DNA of 30,622 nt from Actinobacteria bacterium 13_1_20CM_4_69_9 (GCA_001920085.1 MNJC01000080.1:1-30622), one strand, 5' to 3'; positions 6,591 to 15,766 are shown, counted from the first letter of the stretch. The notes: generated from the sequence alone by a model not told the origin. Program-made: numbers and translations.

Positions 6591-7808
6591 GTGACGCGCG
6601 TGCTGGCACTCGACGTCGGGACCTCCTCGGTCCGCGCGCAGCTCTTCGACGAGGACGCGCAGGAGCGCGAGCCCGCACAGCGCAAGTACGCCGGCGAGAA
6701 CGACCCTGCGCGCGTCGTCGTCCTCGCGCGCGAGGCGCTCGAGGAAGCGATCGGAGGAGAGGAATACGACGCCGTCGGCGCGTCGTGCTTCGGCCACAGC
6801 CTGCTCGCGCTCGACGAGCACGGGCGCCCGCTCACGCCGGTCCTCGGCTGGCGGGACACGCGCTCGGCCGACGCGGCCGACTGGCTCTCGCGCCGCGTCG
6901 ATGCCAACGCCGTGCATGCGCGCACGGGCTGCCACATCCACACGAGCTACTGGCCTGCCAAGCTCGCATGGCTCGCGAGCGAGCAGCCGGACGTCTGGCG
7001 CTCGACGCACCGCCTCGTGTCGTTCTGCGACTTCCTCTACGCCGACGTGCTGGGGCGACCCGTGCCGGTGAGCACGTCGATGGCGTCCGCGACCGGGCTC
7101 TTCGATCTACACGCGCGCGCGTGGGACCAGGAGCTGCTCGAGACGCTCGGCGTCGATCCGGGCCGGCTGCCCGACGTCTCGGACGAGGCTGTCGACGGCT
7201 GGTACCCCGCGCTCCTGGACGGCGCCTGCTCGAACCTCGGCGCCGGCTGCGTCACTCGCGACCGCGCGGCGCTGATGATCGGGACGTCGGGCGCCTTTCG
7301 GACGGTGTACGAGACAACGCAGGCGCACCCGCGCCCGGGTCTCTTCATCCACTGGGTCGACGACCGGCGAGTCGTCGAGGGCGGTTCGCTGTCGGACGGC
7401 GGCAGCCTCCTGCACTGGCTCGACCAGACCCTGAAAGACGCCGGCGGATCGCTCGCAGATCGCGATCCCGACTCGCACGGGCTCACGTTTCTCGCCCTGC
7501 TAGGCGGCGAGCGCAGTCCCGGCTGGCATCAGCACGCGAAAGGTGGCGTCCAGGGGCTCACGTTCCGGACGACGACGCTCGACATTCGGCAACTCGGTCG
7601 TCCGGTGACGGCATCCGGCGTCGAGGAGGCATCGCTGCGCGGCGCGGCGATTGTCGCGCTCGAGCGGCTCGGGAAGTCGCCGCAGGCAGGAGCCCTCGGC
7701 CGCGTGATCGAGCCGCGGCTGGACCGCGCGGACGCCTACCGCGCCGCACGCGAACGCCACAAGCGGCTCTACGACGCCGCGATCGGTTCTCTCAAGGCGC
7801 CGTCTTGA
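6591..7808 (+). CDS. FGGY carbohydrate kinase, gluconokinase-like, lacking an internal C-domain segment
   Basis: A 405-residue protein starting at GTG 6591. The N-terminal FGGY domain looks whole: ALDVGTSSVRAQLFDED (ATP phosphate loop), GWRDTRSADAADWL and SMASATGLFDLHARAWD. The C domain begins normally (MIGTSGAFRTVYE, GGSLSDGGSLLHWLD, GLTFLALLGGERSPGWHQHA, GLTFRTTTLDI). It then jumps at about residue 332 (bases 7581-7595) to RQLGRPVTASGVEEASLRGA. FGGY kinases (usually near 500 residues) have between these parts an EG(V/I)A helix and the GG-x-x-S ATP-binding loop; both are absent although the frame is kept. The protein as read may be inactive. Its place beside the pentose-phosphate genes fits phosphorylation of gluconate to 6-phosphogluconate, but the substrate is inferred. 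Confidence 0.72.
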   Translation: MTRVLALDVGTSSVRAQLFDEDAQEREPAQRKYAGENDPARVVVLAREALEEAIGGEEYDAVGASCFGHSLLALDEHGRPLTPVLGWRDTRSADAADWLSRRVDANAVHARTGCHIHTSYWPAKLAWLASEQPDVWRSTHRLVSFCDFLYADVLGRPVPVSTSMASATGLFDLHARAWDQELLETLGVDPGRLPDVSDEAVDGWYPALLDGACSNLGAGCVTRDRAALMIGTSGAFRTVYETTQAHPRPGLFIHWVDDRRVVEGGSLSDGGSLLHWLDQTLKDAGGSLADRDPDSHGLTFLALLGGERSPGWHQHAKGGVQGLTFRTTTLDIRQLGRPVTASGVEEASLRGAAIVALERLGKSPQAGALGRVIEPRLDRADAYRAARERHKRLYDAAIGSLKAPS

Positions 7809-7822
7809 CGGCGCCGCATAGA

Positions 7823-7849
7823 GGCCGCGCGGGCTTTGCCCGTGCGGCC
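7823..7849. terminator. Bidirectional hairpin between convergent genes
   Basis: Bases 7823-7833 (GGCCGCGCGGG) pair with 7839-7849 (CCCGTGCGGCC) with one G-T pair and loop CTTTG. The hairpin sits between the FGGY kinase stop at 7808 and the transketolase stop at 7879. There is no T-run, as is common for actinobacterial terminators. The position and an 11-bp stem make termination for both genes likely. Confidence 0.65.
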
Positions 7850-7878
7850 GTCTAACCCACAAGTGGCAGACGACCTCG

Positions 7879-9580
7879 TTACGAAGTTGCGATCGGCTCT
7901 CTGATCAACTGACGCGCCGCGTTTGCGATGCCGTCGGCGTCGATGCCGAAGGCGGCGAGCAGCTCCGCCGGCTTCCCCGAGTGCGGCATGTCGTCGACGG
8001 CGAGCTTCACGACCCGCGCCTCTGCGCCGCTCTCGGCCAGCGCGGCGAGGACGGCGTCGCCGACGCCGCCTTCGGGGTAGTGATCCTCGACGGTGATGAT
8101 CCGCCCTGTCGCCTCGGCGGCGGCGTGGAGCCCCTCGACGTCGATCGGCTTGATCGAGTAGAGGTCGATCACGCGGACGCCGATGTCTTCGCCGGCAAGC
8201 GTTTCGGCAGCTTGCATTGCCTCGGGAACGGTGACGCCCGATGCAACGACGGTGACATCGTCCGTGACCGAGGAGCGCAGGACGCGACTCCCGCCGATTT
8301 CGAAATCCTCGTCCGCGTCGTAGATGACGGGCGTGTTGGGTCGCAGCGTGCGGAGGAAGACGATGCCCTCCGTGTCAGCCATCGCGGCGACGAGCTTCGC
8401 GGTCTGATTCGCGTCGCACGGCTGCAGAACGGTGCTCGAATGGACGGCGCGCAGCGAGGCGATGTCTTCGAGCGCCATCTGCGACGGCCCGTCTTCGCCG
8501 ATCGACACGCCGGCGTGCGAGCCCGCGAGGCGAAGATTCGCGCGGCTGATCGCAGCCATGCGAATGAAGTCGTACGCGCGCGAGAAAAAGGCGGCGAACG
8601 TCGAGGCGAACGGATTCCAGCCGCGCGCGCTCAACCCGACGGCTGCGGCGAGCATCTGCTGCTCGGCGATGTACATCTCGAAGTACCGGTCGGGGTGCGC
8701 CTTCCCGAAGATCTCCGCGAAAGTCGAGTTGCTCACCTCGCCGTCGAGCGCGACGACGTCGCCGCGAGCCGTGCCGAGCGCCGCGAGCGCCTCGCCGTAT
8801 GCCTTGCGCGTGGCGACCTCGTCGCCGAGCTCGTAGCGCGGCAGCTCGAGCGTCCCGCTCGGGAACGTGTGCGCCTGGGCCGCCTCCGGCTCGGCGACGT
8901 CGACGTGGATGTTCCTGAGGCCGCCGAGCTCCTCGATCGCCTCGTCCGGGTTGTCGAGCGCCTTGCCGTGCCAGCCGGGCTGGTTCTCGATCGCCTTCAC
9001 GCCCTTGCCCTTGATCGTTCGCGCGATCACGACCGTGGGCTTTCCGGTCGTGCCCGCAGCCTCGGTGTACGCGCGCTCGATCGCCTCGACGTCGTGCCCG
9101 TCGATCTCGATCGTCTCCCAGCCGAACGCGTGCGCACGGTCGCGATACGTGTCGAGGTCCCAGCCGACCATCGTCTCGCCGCGCTGGCCCAGGCGGTTGA
9201 CGTCGATGATCGCGGTGAGATTGTCGAGCTCGTAATGCGCGGCGTGCTCGAACGCTTCCCACATCGAGCCCTCGGCCATCTCGCTGTCGCCGCACAGCAC
9301 CCACACGGTACCGCAGCAGCTCCTCGTCCGTGATCGCGCCGGCCGCGCGGAAGATCGCGTACAGGAGCGTCGAGGCGTGGCCCTTCGAGAAGATCAAGCG
9401 GTCGTTCTCGGCCCGCTTCGGATTCTCGAAATCGAACCTGTAGTGGTTCGCGACCAGCACCGCCATCAGGTCGGCGGCGGACATCCCCGAGCTCGGATGG
9501 CCCGACTTCGCCGCCGCGGCGCAGCGGATGGAGTCGACGCGGAACTGCTGGCCGAGCTCGCGGAGCTGCTGCGCATCCAT
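7879..9580 (-). pseudogene. tkt: Transketolase, broken by an internal deletion with frameshift
   Basis: Transketolase moves two-carbon ketol units between sugar phosphates using thiamine diphosphate. The 5' part, from ATG 9578-9580, encodes LGQQFRVDSIRCAAAAKSGH and IFSKGHASTLLYAIFRAAGA up to DEELLRYR near 9310. The 3' part, in another frame and open from GTG 9304-9306 to TAA 7879, encodes VWVLCGDSEMAEGSMWEAFE, ThDP-site residues, the pyrimidine-domain motif EQQMLAAAVG and the C-terminal LAVDDMPHSGKPAELLAAFG. Between them the family carries roughly 50 residues (Leu-Glu-Gly-His-Pro ... Thr-Gly-Ser-Leu-Gly-Gln-Gly), which are missing here. A gene-caller would report 7879-9306 alone. Both halves show no other damage, so an assembly collapse is as likely as a real mutation. 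Confidence 0.8.
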
Positions 9581-9608
9581 TGCCGGCCATTCTAGGTACG
9601 GTCAAGCT

Positions 9609-10061
9609 GTGAAAGTCGCGGTCGCCTTCGATCACCGCGGAGTCCACCTCCGTGAGACTGTCTTCGAGGCGCTCGCGGAGCACGACATCGTCGACCTCGG
9701 CACCGATACCGATGCGGTTCGGATCGACTATCCCGACAAGGCCCGGGAGCTCGGCGAGGCGATTCTCAACGGCGAAGCGGAGCGCGGCCTGCTCGTCTGC
9801 GGCTCGGGCGTGGGCGCCTCGGTCGCCGCGTGCAAGCTCGCCGGAATCCGCGCAGCCATCTGCCACGACGTCTACTCCGCACACCAGGGGGTAGAGCACG
9901 ACGACATGAACGTCCTCTGTCTGGGCTCGGAGGTGGTCGGACCGTCCCTCGCGCGTGACCTGATCGACACGTTCGTGCGGGCACGTTTCGACGGCGGCGA
10001 GCGTTATGTCAGGAGACTGAAGAAGATCGAGGAAATGGAGAGGGCGATGACGAATGCCTGA
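9609..10061 (+). CDS. rpiB: Ribose-5-phosphate isomerase B
   Basis: A 150-residue RpiB/LacAB-family enzyme that interconverts ribose 5-phosphate and ribulose 5-phosphate. From GTG 9609 it reads KVAVAFDHRGVHLRETVFEA, with the Asp-His pair of the family; DYPDKARELGEAI; catalytic-loop Cys in LLVCGSGVGASVAACKLAGI; RAAICHDVYSAHQGVEHDDM; and NVLCLGSEVVGP. The length matches the family (about 145-160). It diverges from transketolase with 28 bases between starts. Its 3' end overlaps the transaldolase start by eight bases, so it heads a tightly packed operon rpiB-tal-pgi-gnd-zwf-opcA. Confidence 0.93.
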   Translation: MKVAVAFDHRGVHLRETVFEALAEHDIVDLGTDTDAVRIDYPDKARELGEAILNGEAERGLLVCGSGVGASVAACKLAGIRAAICHDVYSAHQGVEHDDMNVLCLGSEVVGPSLARDLIDTFVRARFDGGERYVRRLKKIEEMERAMTNA

Positions 10062-11166
10062 TTCGAACCTGCACAAGCTCTCGGCGCTCGGGCAGAGCGT
10101 CTGGATCGATTACCTGTCGCGCGACCAGCTCCAGACGGGCGAGCTCGAACGGTTGATGCGTGAGGACGCCGTCGTCGGGGTCACGTCGAACCCGACGATC
10201 TTCCAGAAGGCGATCTCGCAAGGCAACCGCTACGACGACCAGCTCAGGGAGATCCTCGAGTCGGGCGAGGCCGACCCGAAGGAGATCTTCCTCCAGCTCT
10301 CGTCCCACGACATCGCCGACGCCTGCGATCTGCTGCGCAAGGTCTGGGACCAGGGCAAGGGCCTCGACGGCTACGTCTCGTGGGAGGTCGATCCGACTCT
10401 GGCGTACGACCGCGACGCGACCATCGCCGAGGCGAAGCGCCTCCACGAGTGGATCGAGCGGCCGAATCTCTACGTGAAGATCCCGGCGACCGAACCGGGC
10501 GTCGCTGCGATCGAGGAGATGATCGCGTCGGGGCGCAACATCAACGTCACGCTGATCTTCTCGCTGGAGCGCCACAAGGAAGTGATGGAGGCCTACATCC
10601 GCGGTCTCGAGCGCCTCGTCGAGGACGGCGGCGATCCGTCGACCGTGCACTCCGTCGCGAGCTTCTTCGTGTCGCGCGTCGACACGGAGACGGACAAGCG
10701 GCTCGAGGCGATCGGCGGCGACGCGCTGCAGCTGCGCGGCAAGCTCGGCGTGGCGAATGCGAAGCTCGCGTATCAGAACTACCTCGAGACGTTCAGCGGC
10801 CCACGCTGGGAAGCGCTCGCGGCGAAGGGCGCGACGAAGCAGCGCTGCCTGTGGGCGTCGACGTCGACGAAGAACCCCGAGTACCGCGACGTGCTCTACG
10901 TCGAGGAGCTGATCGGCCCCGAGACCGTGAACACGATGCCGGAGGAGACGATCCGGGCGTTCCAGGATCACGGGAACGTGGCCGAGACGCTCACGCAGGG
11001 TGTCGACGAGGCGCGCAAGCTCCTCGACGACCTGCGCCAGGCCGGGATCGACTACGACGATGTGACCGACACGCTCGAGCGCGAGGGAGTGCAGAAGTTC
11101 TCCGACTCGTTCGCCGAGCTGCTCGACGGCATCAAGTCGAAGCGCGGCGAGCTCGCCCCCGCGTAA
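10054..11166 (+). CDS. tal: Transaldolase
   Basis: A 370-residue transaldolase that transfers a dihydroxyacetone unit between sugar phosphates in the non-oxidative pentose phosphate pathway. Visible family features are GVTSNPTIFQKAI near residue 42, SWEVDPTLAYD (109-119), the Schiff-base Lys142 in LYVKIPATEPG, NINVTLIFSLERH, SVASFFVSRVDTE and QRCLWASTSTKNPEY. It appears complete. ATG 10054 lies inside the last codons of rpiB, and GGAGAGG sits upstream. The stop overlaps the next start by one base (TAATG). The long-form size resembles actinobacterial Tal, which in some relatives is fused to the isomerase that follows here; in this window the two are separate but coupled. Confidence 0.94.
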   Translation: MPDSNLHKLSALGQSVWIDYLSRDQLQTGELERLMREDAVVGVTSNPTIFQKAISQGNRYDDQLREILESGEADPKEIFLQLSSHDIADACDLLRKVWDQGKGLDGYVSWEVDPTLAYDRDATIAEAKRLHEWIERPNLYVKIPATEPGVAAIEEMIASGRNINVTLIFSLERHKEVMEAYIRGLERLVEDGGDPSTVHSVASFFVSRVDTETDKRLEAIGGDALQLRGKLGVANAKLAYQNYLETFSGPRWEALAAKGATKQRCLWASTSTKNPEYRDVLYVEELIGPETVNTMPEETIRAFQDHGNVAETLTQGVDEARKLLDDLRQAGIDYDDVTDTLEREGVQKFSDSFAELLDGIKSKRGELAPA

Positions 11167-12512
11167 TGGTCGTCGCCTCGCACCACGAGCTCGTCGAGCG
11201 CATCTGGTCGCGCGACCCGACGATCTGGACCGACTCGGGCGAGGAGAAGTGGCTCGGCTGGCTCGACGAGCCAAAGCGCATGCAGGAGCGGGTCGGCGAG
11301 CTGCGCGAGCTCGCCGACGGGGCGCGCACGCGCTTCGAGACGTTCGTCCTGCTCGGAATGGGCGGCTCGTCGCTCGCGCCGGAGGTGCTCAAGCTCACGT
11401 TCGGCGCGAAGAGCCTGCATGTGCTCGACACGACGCATCCCGCGATGCTGCGCCACGCGGCGGAGCTCCTCGACCTCGACAAGACGATGTTCGTCGTGTC
11501 GTCGAAGTCCGGGACGACGCTCGAGACGCGCTCGCACTTCGACTACTACTGGGAGCAGGTCCGCGGCGAGGGCGACCGGTTCGTCGCCGTCACCGACCCG
11601 GGATCCGAGCTCGAGCAGCTCGCGCACGAGCGCGGCATGCGTGTGTTCGCCGGCGAGCCGACGATCGGCGGCCGCTACTCGGCGCTCTCTCCGTTCGGCC
11701 TCGTCCCCGCCGCGCTGATGGGACTCGACCTCGAGCGCATCCTCGACGGTGCAGTGCGCATGGCCGAGGCATGCCGCGGCGACGACGGCCCCGGTCTGCG
11801 GCTTGGTCTGCAGCTGGGCCAGGCGTGGGAGGGCGGCCGCGACAAGGTCTGCCTCACCGAGACCGAAGGCCGGTTCGGGCTCTGGGCCGAGCAGCTGATC
11901 GCCGAGTCGACGGGCAAGCAGGGTAAGGGCCTCGTGCCGGCGCCGGGCGAGAGCCCGGAGGGGCCCGACCGCCAGCGGGGCGATGTCGAGCTCCGCGACC
12001 CGCTCGAGATCGGCGCCGAGTTCTTCCGTTGGGAGTTCGCGGTCGCCGTCGCGGGCTCGATCCTCCAGATCAACCCCTTCGACCAGCCGAACGTGCAGGC
12101 GGCGAAGGACAAGACGAAGGAAGTCCTCGCGTCAGGCGAGGATCCGGAGCTGAAGGAAGAGGGGTCGCTCGACGAGCTGCTCGCCTCGGCCGCGCCGCCG
12201 AACTACGTCGCGATTCAGGCGTTTATCGACCCGATCCGCGAGCGCGAGCTCGAGTCCCTCATCGCGCGCGCGCGTGAAACAGGATGCGCCGTGACGCACG
12301 GCCTCGGGCCGCGGTACCTGCACTCGACGGGCCAGCTGCACAAGGGCGGCCCGCCGACCGGTCTCTTCGTCCAGGTCGTCGACGACACGGGCGACGAGAT
12401 CCCCATTCCCGGCCAGGACTTCGGCTTCGGCCGCCTGATCCGCGCGCAGGCCGAAGGCGACTTCCGCTCACTGCGCGACCTCGGGCGCAAAATCGTCAGA
12501 GTCAGGATTTGA
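11166..12512 (+). CDS. pgi: Glucose-6-phosphate isomerase (Tal-linked short type)
   Basis: A 448-residue sugar isomerase of the kind otherwise found as the second half of transaldolase/phosphoglucose-isomerase fusions. It contains the first SIS motif VLLGMGGSSLAPEV, the phosphate-binding VVSSKSGTTLETRSH, YSALSPFGLVPAALM, the catalytic Glu segment WAEQLIAESTGKQGKG, INPFDQPNVQAAKD and the C-terminal RYLHSTGQLHKGGP that supplies the active-site Lys/His. It interconverts glucose 6-phosphate and fructose 6-phosphate, linking glycolysis to the zwf branch encoded downstream. ATG 11166 overlaps the tal stop by one base, so translation is probably coupled. No gap or missing motif is seen. Confidence 0.88.
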   Translation: MVVASHHELVERIWSRDPTIWTDSGEEKWLGWLDEPKRMQERVGELRELADGARTRFETFVLLGMGGSSLAPEVLKLTFGAKSLHVLDTTHPAMLRHAAELLDLDKTMFVVSSKSGTTLETRSHFDYYWEQVRGEGDRFVAVTDPGSELEQLAHERGMRVFAGEPTIGGRYSALSPFGLVPAALMGLDLERILDGAVRMAEACRGDDGPGLRLGLQLGQAWEGGRDKVCLTETEGRFGLWAEQLIAESTGKQGKGLVPAPGESPEGPDRQRGDVELRDPLEIGAEFFRWEFAVAVAGSILQINPFDQPNVQAAKDKTKEVLASGEDPELKEEGSLDELLASAAPPNYVAIQAFIDPIRERELESLIARARETGCAVTHGLGPRYLHSTGQLHKGGPPTGLFVQVVDDTGDEIPIPGQDFGFGRLIRAQAEGDFRSLRDLGRKIVRVRI

Positions 12513-12514
12513 CG

Positions 12515-13420
12515 ATGGCGCAGCTGGGGATGATCGGGCTCGGCCGGATGGGACACGGCATGACGGAGCGCCTGCGCGAAGGCGGGCACGACGTCAAGAC
12601 CTATGACCCGAACGTCGCCGAGCGCACGGCAAGCTCGCTCGAGGAACTGAAGAGCCAGCTCGAGGCGCCGCGCGCGTTCTGGATGATGATCCCGGCCGGA
12701 AAGATCACCGAGGACACGTTCCACGAGCTGCTCGGCATCGCCGACGATGACGACGCGATCGTCGACGGCGGCAACTCGAACTTCCGCGACTCGCAGCGCC
12801 GCTACGCGGAGGCGCAGAAGCTCGGGATCCACTACGTCGACGCCGGCGTGTCCGGCGGCATCTGGGGCCTCGAGGTCGGCTTCTGCCTGATGGTGGGCGG
12901 CGACGACAAGCCGGTGAAGCGACTCGAGCCGATCTTCACGACGCTCGCGCCGGAGGAGGGCTACGCGCACGTCGGCGCGTCGGGGGCAGGGCACTTCGTG
13001 AAGATGGTGCACAACGGCATCGAGTACGGCCTGATGCAGTCGTACGCGGAGGGCTTCGAGATCATGGAGCACTCCGAGTTCGAGCTCGACCCGCTCCAGA
13101 TCTCCGGCATCTGGCGCAACGGCTCGGTCGTGCGCTCGTGGCTGCTCGAGCTCCTGCATGCGGCGTTCGAGCAGCACGGCTCGAAGCTGGAGGACATCGC
13201 GCCGTACGTCGAGGACTCCGGCGAGGGGCGCTGGACGATCACCGAGGCGATCAACGAGAACGTGCCGGCGCCGGTGATCTCGGCCTCGCTCTTCGCCCGC
13301 TTCGCGTCGCGGGACGAGATCAAGTTCTCCGCGCGCGTGGCAGCGGCGCTGCGGCAGCAGTTCGGCGGCCACGCGATCCGCGCGCTCGAGCGCGCCAAGG
13401 CCGGCGAAGACCCGCGCTAG
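12515..13420 (+). CDS. gnd: 6-Phosphogluconate dehydrogenase, decarboxylating, short (GndA/YqeC-like) type
   Basis: A 301-residue enzyme that oxidises and decarboxylates 6-phosphogluconate to ribulose 5-phosphate. It has a Rossmann motif GLGRMGHGM (residues 7-15), DGGNSNFRDSQRRY, the substrate motif DAGVSGGIWGLEVG, and the catalytic Lys/His helix GAGHFVKMVHNGIEYGLMQS. The length is that of the short class (about 300) rather than the 470-residue E. coli form. The second strand ends in an acidic residue (TYDPN), which in this family usually goes with a preference for NAD+; that is inference. It starts three bases after the pgi stop, with a weak AGGA upstream, and is complete. Confidence 0.93.
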   Translation: MAQLGMIGLGRMGHGMTERLREGGHDVKTYDPNVAERTASSLEELKSQLEAPRAFWMMIPAGKITEDTFHELLGIADDDDAIVDGGNSNFRDSQRRYAEAQKLGIHYVDAGVSGGIWGLEVGFCLMVGGDDKPVKRLEPIFTTLAPEEGYAHVGASGAGHFVKMVHNGIEYGLMQSYAEGFEIMEHSEFELDPLQISGIWRNGSVVRSWLLELLHAAFEQHGSKLEDIAPYVEDSGEGRWTITEAINENVPAPVISASLFARFASRDEIKFSARVAAALRQQFGGHAIRALERAKAGEDPR

Positions 13421-13421
13421 C

Positions 13422-14930
13422 GTGGCGACGGCCCAGGAAAACCCGCTGCTCGAAGGACTGCAGCTCCGGCGAATGCCGGATCCCTGCATCCTCGTCATCT
13501 TCGGCGCGTCGGGCGACCTGACGAAGCGCAAGCTGTTTCCGGCGCTGTACTCGCTCGCCTACCGCCGCTTGCTTCCGGACAACTTCTCCGTCGTCGGCAT
13601 CGCCCGAACGGAGGAGACGGACGACGAGTTCCGCCAGCGGATGAAGGAGGCCGTGCAGCAGTTCGGCCGCGACGAGTTCCGCGACGACGTCTGGGAGTCG
13701 CTTGCCGACGGGGTGCGCTACCTCGCGGCAGATTTCTCGGACTCGAAAGGCCTCGACCGTCTCGTCGACGTCGTCAACGAGCTCGACGACGAGCGCAAGA
13801 CCGGCGGCAACCGCCTCTATTACCTCGCCATACCGCCGAGCGCGTTCGAGACGGTCGTCGAGGCGATGGGCAAGCGGCGCAAGGCGGAGGGGTGGAGGAG
13901 GCTGATCGTCGAGAAGCCGTTCGGCCACGACCTCGAGTCGGCGCGGCACTTGAACAGCGTGATCGAGCACCACTTCGAGGAGCGGGAGGTCTTCCGCATC
14001 GACCACTACCTCGGGAAGGAGACCGTCCAGAACATGCTCGCGCTGCGGTTCGCGAACGGCATCTTCGAGCCGATCTGGAACCGCCAGTTCGTCGACCACG
14101 TGCAGATCACGGTCGCCGAGTCGATCGGGATCGAGAGCCGCGCGAGCTATTACGAGCAGGCCGGCGCCATCCGCGACATCTTCCAGAACCACATGCTGCA
14201 GCTGCTCGCGATCACGGCGATGGAGCCGCCGATCGACTTCACCGCAGACTCGGTACGCAACGAGAAGGTCAAGGTGCTGCGCGCGATACACACGCCTGGG
14301 CCGAAGTCGGTCGTCCGCGGGCAGTACGGCCGCGGGTACATCGAGGGCGAGGAGGTGGCGGGCTACCGGGAGGAGGAAGGCGTCGACCCGCAGTCGATGA
14401 CGGAGACGTACGTCGCGGCAAAGCTCTACGTCGACAACTGGCGCTGGGCGGACACGCCGTTCTACGTGCGCATGGGCAAACGGCTGCCTCGGCGCGAGAC
14501 GACGATCGCGATCGAGTTCAAGCGGGCGCCGCACCCGCCGTTCGAGGAGCTCGCGGCCGAGGGGCTGCAGCCGAACGTCCTGCTCGTGCACGTCCAGCCC
14601 GACGAGGGCGTGTCGCTTGCGATCGGCGCAAAGGTGCCGGGTCAGGGGCTGACGATCCGGACCGTGCACATGGACTTCCTCTACGGCGGAGCGTTCCGGA
14701 CCGGGCTCCCAGAAGCCTACGAGCGCCTGATCCTCGACGCGATGCTCGGCGACGCCACGCTCTTCACGCGCATCGACGAGGTCGAGGAGCAGTGGTCGCT
14801 CGTCGACGCGATCGTCGCCGCCTGGGTGCGCGACCGGCCCGCATTTCCGAACTATCCGGCGGGGACCTGGGGCCCGCCGTCCGCTGACGAGCTCCTCCGT
14901 CGGGACGGGCGGTCTTGGCGGACACACTGA
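13422..14930 (+). CDS. zwf: Glucose-6-phosphate 1-dehydrogenase
   Basis: A 502-residue complete enzyme that commits glucose 6-phosphate to the oxidative pentose phosphate pathway. It shows the nucleotide fingerprint FGASGDLTKRKLFPALY (from about residue 27), VEKPFGHDLESA, the active-site signature RIDHYLGKETVQNM, the tetramer/substrate region AGAIRDIFQNHMLQLLA and a C-terminal WSLVDAIVAAW. It starts at GTG 13422, one base after the gnd stop. Its last 16 bases overlap opcA, whose product is needed for full activity of actinobacterial and cyanobacterial G6PDH. Confidence 0.95.
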   Translation: MATAQENPLLEGLQLRRMPDPCILVIFGASGDLTKRKLFPALYSLAYRRLLPDNFSVVGIARTEETDDEFRQRMKEAVQQFGRDEFRDDVWESLADGVRYLAADFSDSKGLDRLVDVVNELDDERKTGGNRLYYLAIPPSAFETVVEAMGKRRKAEGWRRLIVEKPFGHDLESARHLNSVIEHHFEEREVFRIDHYLGKETVQNMLALRFANGIFEPIWNRQFVDHVQITVAESIGIESRASYYEQAGAIRDIFQNHMLQLLAITAMEPPIDFTADSVRNEKVKVLRAIHTPGPKSVVRGQYGRGYIEGEEVAGYREEEGVDPQSMTETYVAAKLYVDNWRWADTPFYVRMGKRLPRRETTIAIEFKRAPHPPFEELAAEGLQPNVLLVHVQPDEGVSLAIGAKVPGQGLTIRTVHMDFLYGGAFRTGLPEAYERLILDAMLGDATLFTRIDEVEEQWSLVDAIVAAWVRDRPAFPNYPAGTWGPPSADELLRRDGRSWRTH

Positions 14931-15766
14931 CGTCGATCCGCGACATCGAGCGCGAGCTCACGTCGCTGCGCGCAGAGCCCGGAGCCGAGACCCCATTCCA
15001 GCGCACGAGCGTCATGACGCACATGGCCTGGGTGCCGCCCGAGTGGGTCGAGGCCGCGGAAGACGTGCTCAGCGGCCTCGCCGAGCGGCATCCGTCGCGC
15101 ACCGTGGTGCTCCTTCCGCAGCCTGAGGAAGACGACGGGCTCGACGGATACGTGGAAGTCGATGCCTACCCGGTCGGCGAGGGTCGTTCGATCTGCACCG
15201 AGACGATCCGCATCCGCCTCAAGGGCAAGCGGGCGTCGGCGCCTGCGAGCGTCGTCCAGCCGCTCCTGCTGCCCGACCTGCCTACGTTCCTGCGCTGGCG
15301 CGGGCTGCCGCCGTTCGGCGCGCCCGAGTTCGAGGGGTTGATCGACGTCGTCGACCGTCTGATCGTCGACAGCACCGAGTGGCCGGACCTGCCGGAGAGC
15401 TACCGCGGCCTGGCCCAGATCTTCGACCGCGTCGTCGTGTCCGACATCGCGTGGGCGCGTACGAGTAGGTGGCGTCCCATGCTCGCTTCGCTGTGGCCGG
15501 ACATTGCCGGTGTGCAGCGGATCCGCGTGACAGGCACCGCGGCGCAGGCGCACCTGCTCGCCGGCTGGCTTCGCTCGCGGCTGAAGCACACGGTCGAGCT
15601 GGAGCACGACCCGGCCGACAGGCTCCACGGTGTCGACATCGACGGCGAGCCGGCTCCGTTCCCGCCGGGCGACCCGCCTTCCGGCGCCGACGTCCTCTCG
15701 GAGGAGCTCGACACTTTCGCCCGCGACCGGATCTATGAGGACGCCGTGCGGGGGACGCTTCAGTGA
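14915..15766 (+). CDS. opcA: OpcA, glucose-6-phosphate dehydrogenase assembly protein
   Basis: A 283-residue protein beginning at TTG 14915, inside the end of zwf. It has SVMTHMAWVPPEW near the N-terminus, the paired THP/GRxxxL-like region where relatives read H-P-S-R (ERHPSRTVVLLPQPEED), CTETIRIRLKGKRA, VVQPLLLPDLPTFLRWRG, VDRLIVDSTEWPD and SDIAWARTSRWRPMLASLW, a signature of OpcA. OpcA allosterically activates or assembles G6PDH in actinobacteria and cyanobacteria. The direct overlap with zwf (14915-14930) fits that role and suggests coupled synthesis. The stop overlaps the next gene by four bases (GTGA). Confidence 0.92.
   Translation: MADTLTSIRDIERELTSLRAEPGAETPFQRTSVMTHMAWVPPEWVEAAEDVLSGLAERHPSRTVVLLPQPEEDDGLDGYVEVDAYPVGEGRSICTETIRIRLKGKRASAPASVVQPLLLPDLPTFLRWRGLPPFGAPEFEGLIDVVDRLIVDSTEWPDLPESYRGLAQIFDRVVVSDIAWARTSRWRPMLASLWPDIAGVQRIRVTGTAAQAHLLAGWLRSRLKHTVELEHDPADRLHGVDIDGEPAPFPPGDPPSGADVLSEELDTFARDRIYEDAVRGTLQ

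Noticed and set aside
7981..9333. Long plus-strand frame (450 codons) opposite transketolase
   Set aside because: Antisense shadow with low-complexity Arg/Asp/Val composition; the minus strand carries recognisable transketolase motifs.
10054..12512. Fused transaldolase/glucose-6-phosphate isomerase as in some relatives
   Set aside because: A TAA stop at 11164-11166 separates the two frames, and the isomerase has its own ATG; both products look complete, so this is a coupled pair, not a broken fusion.
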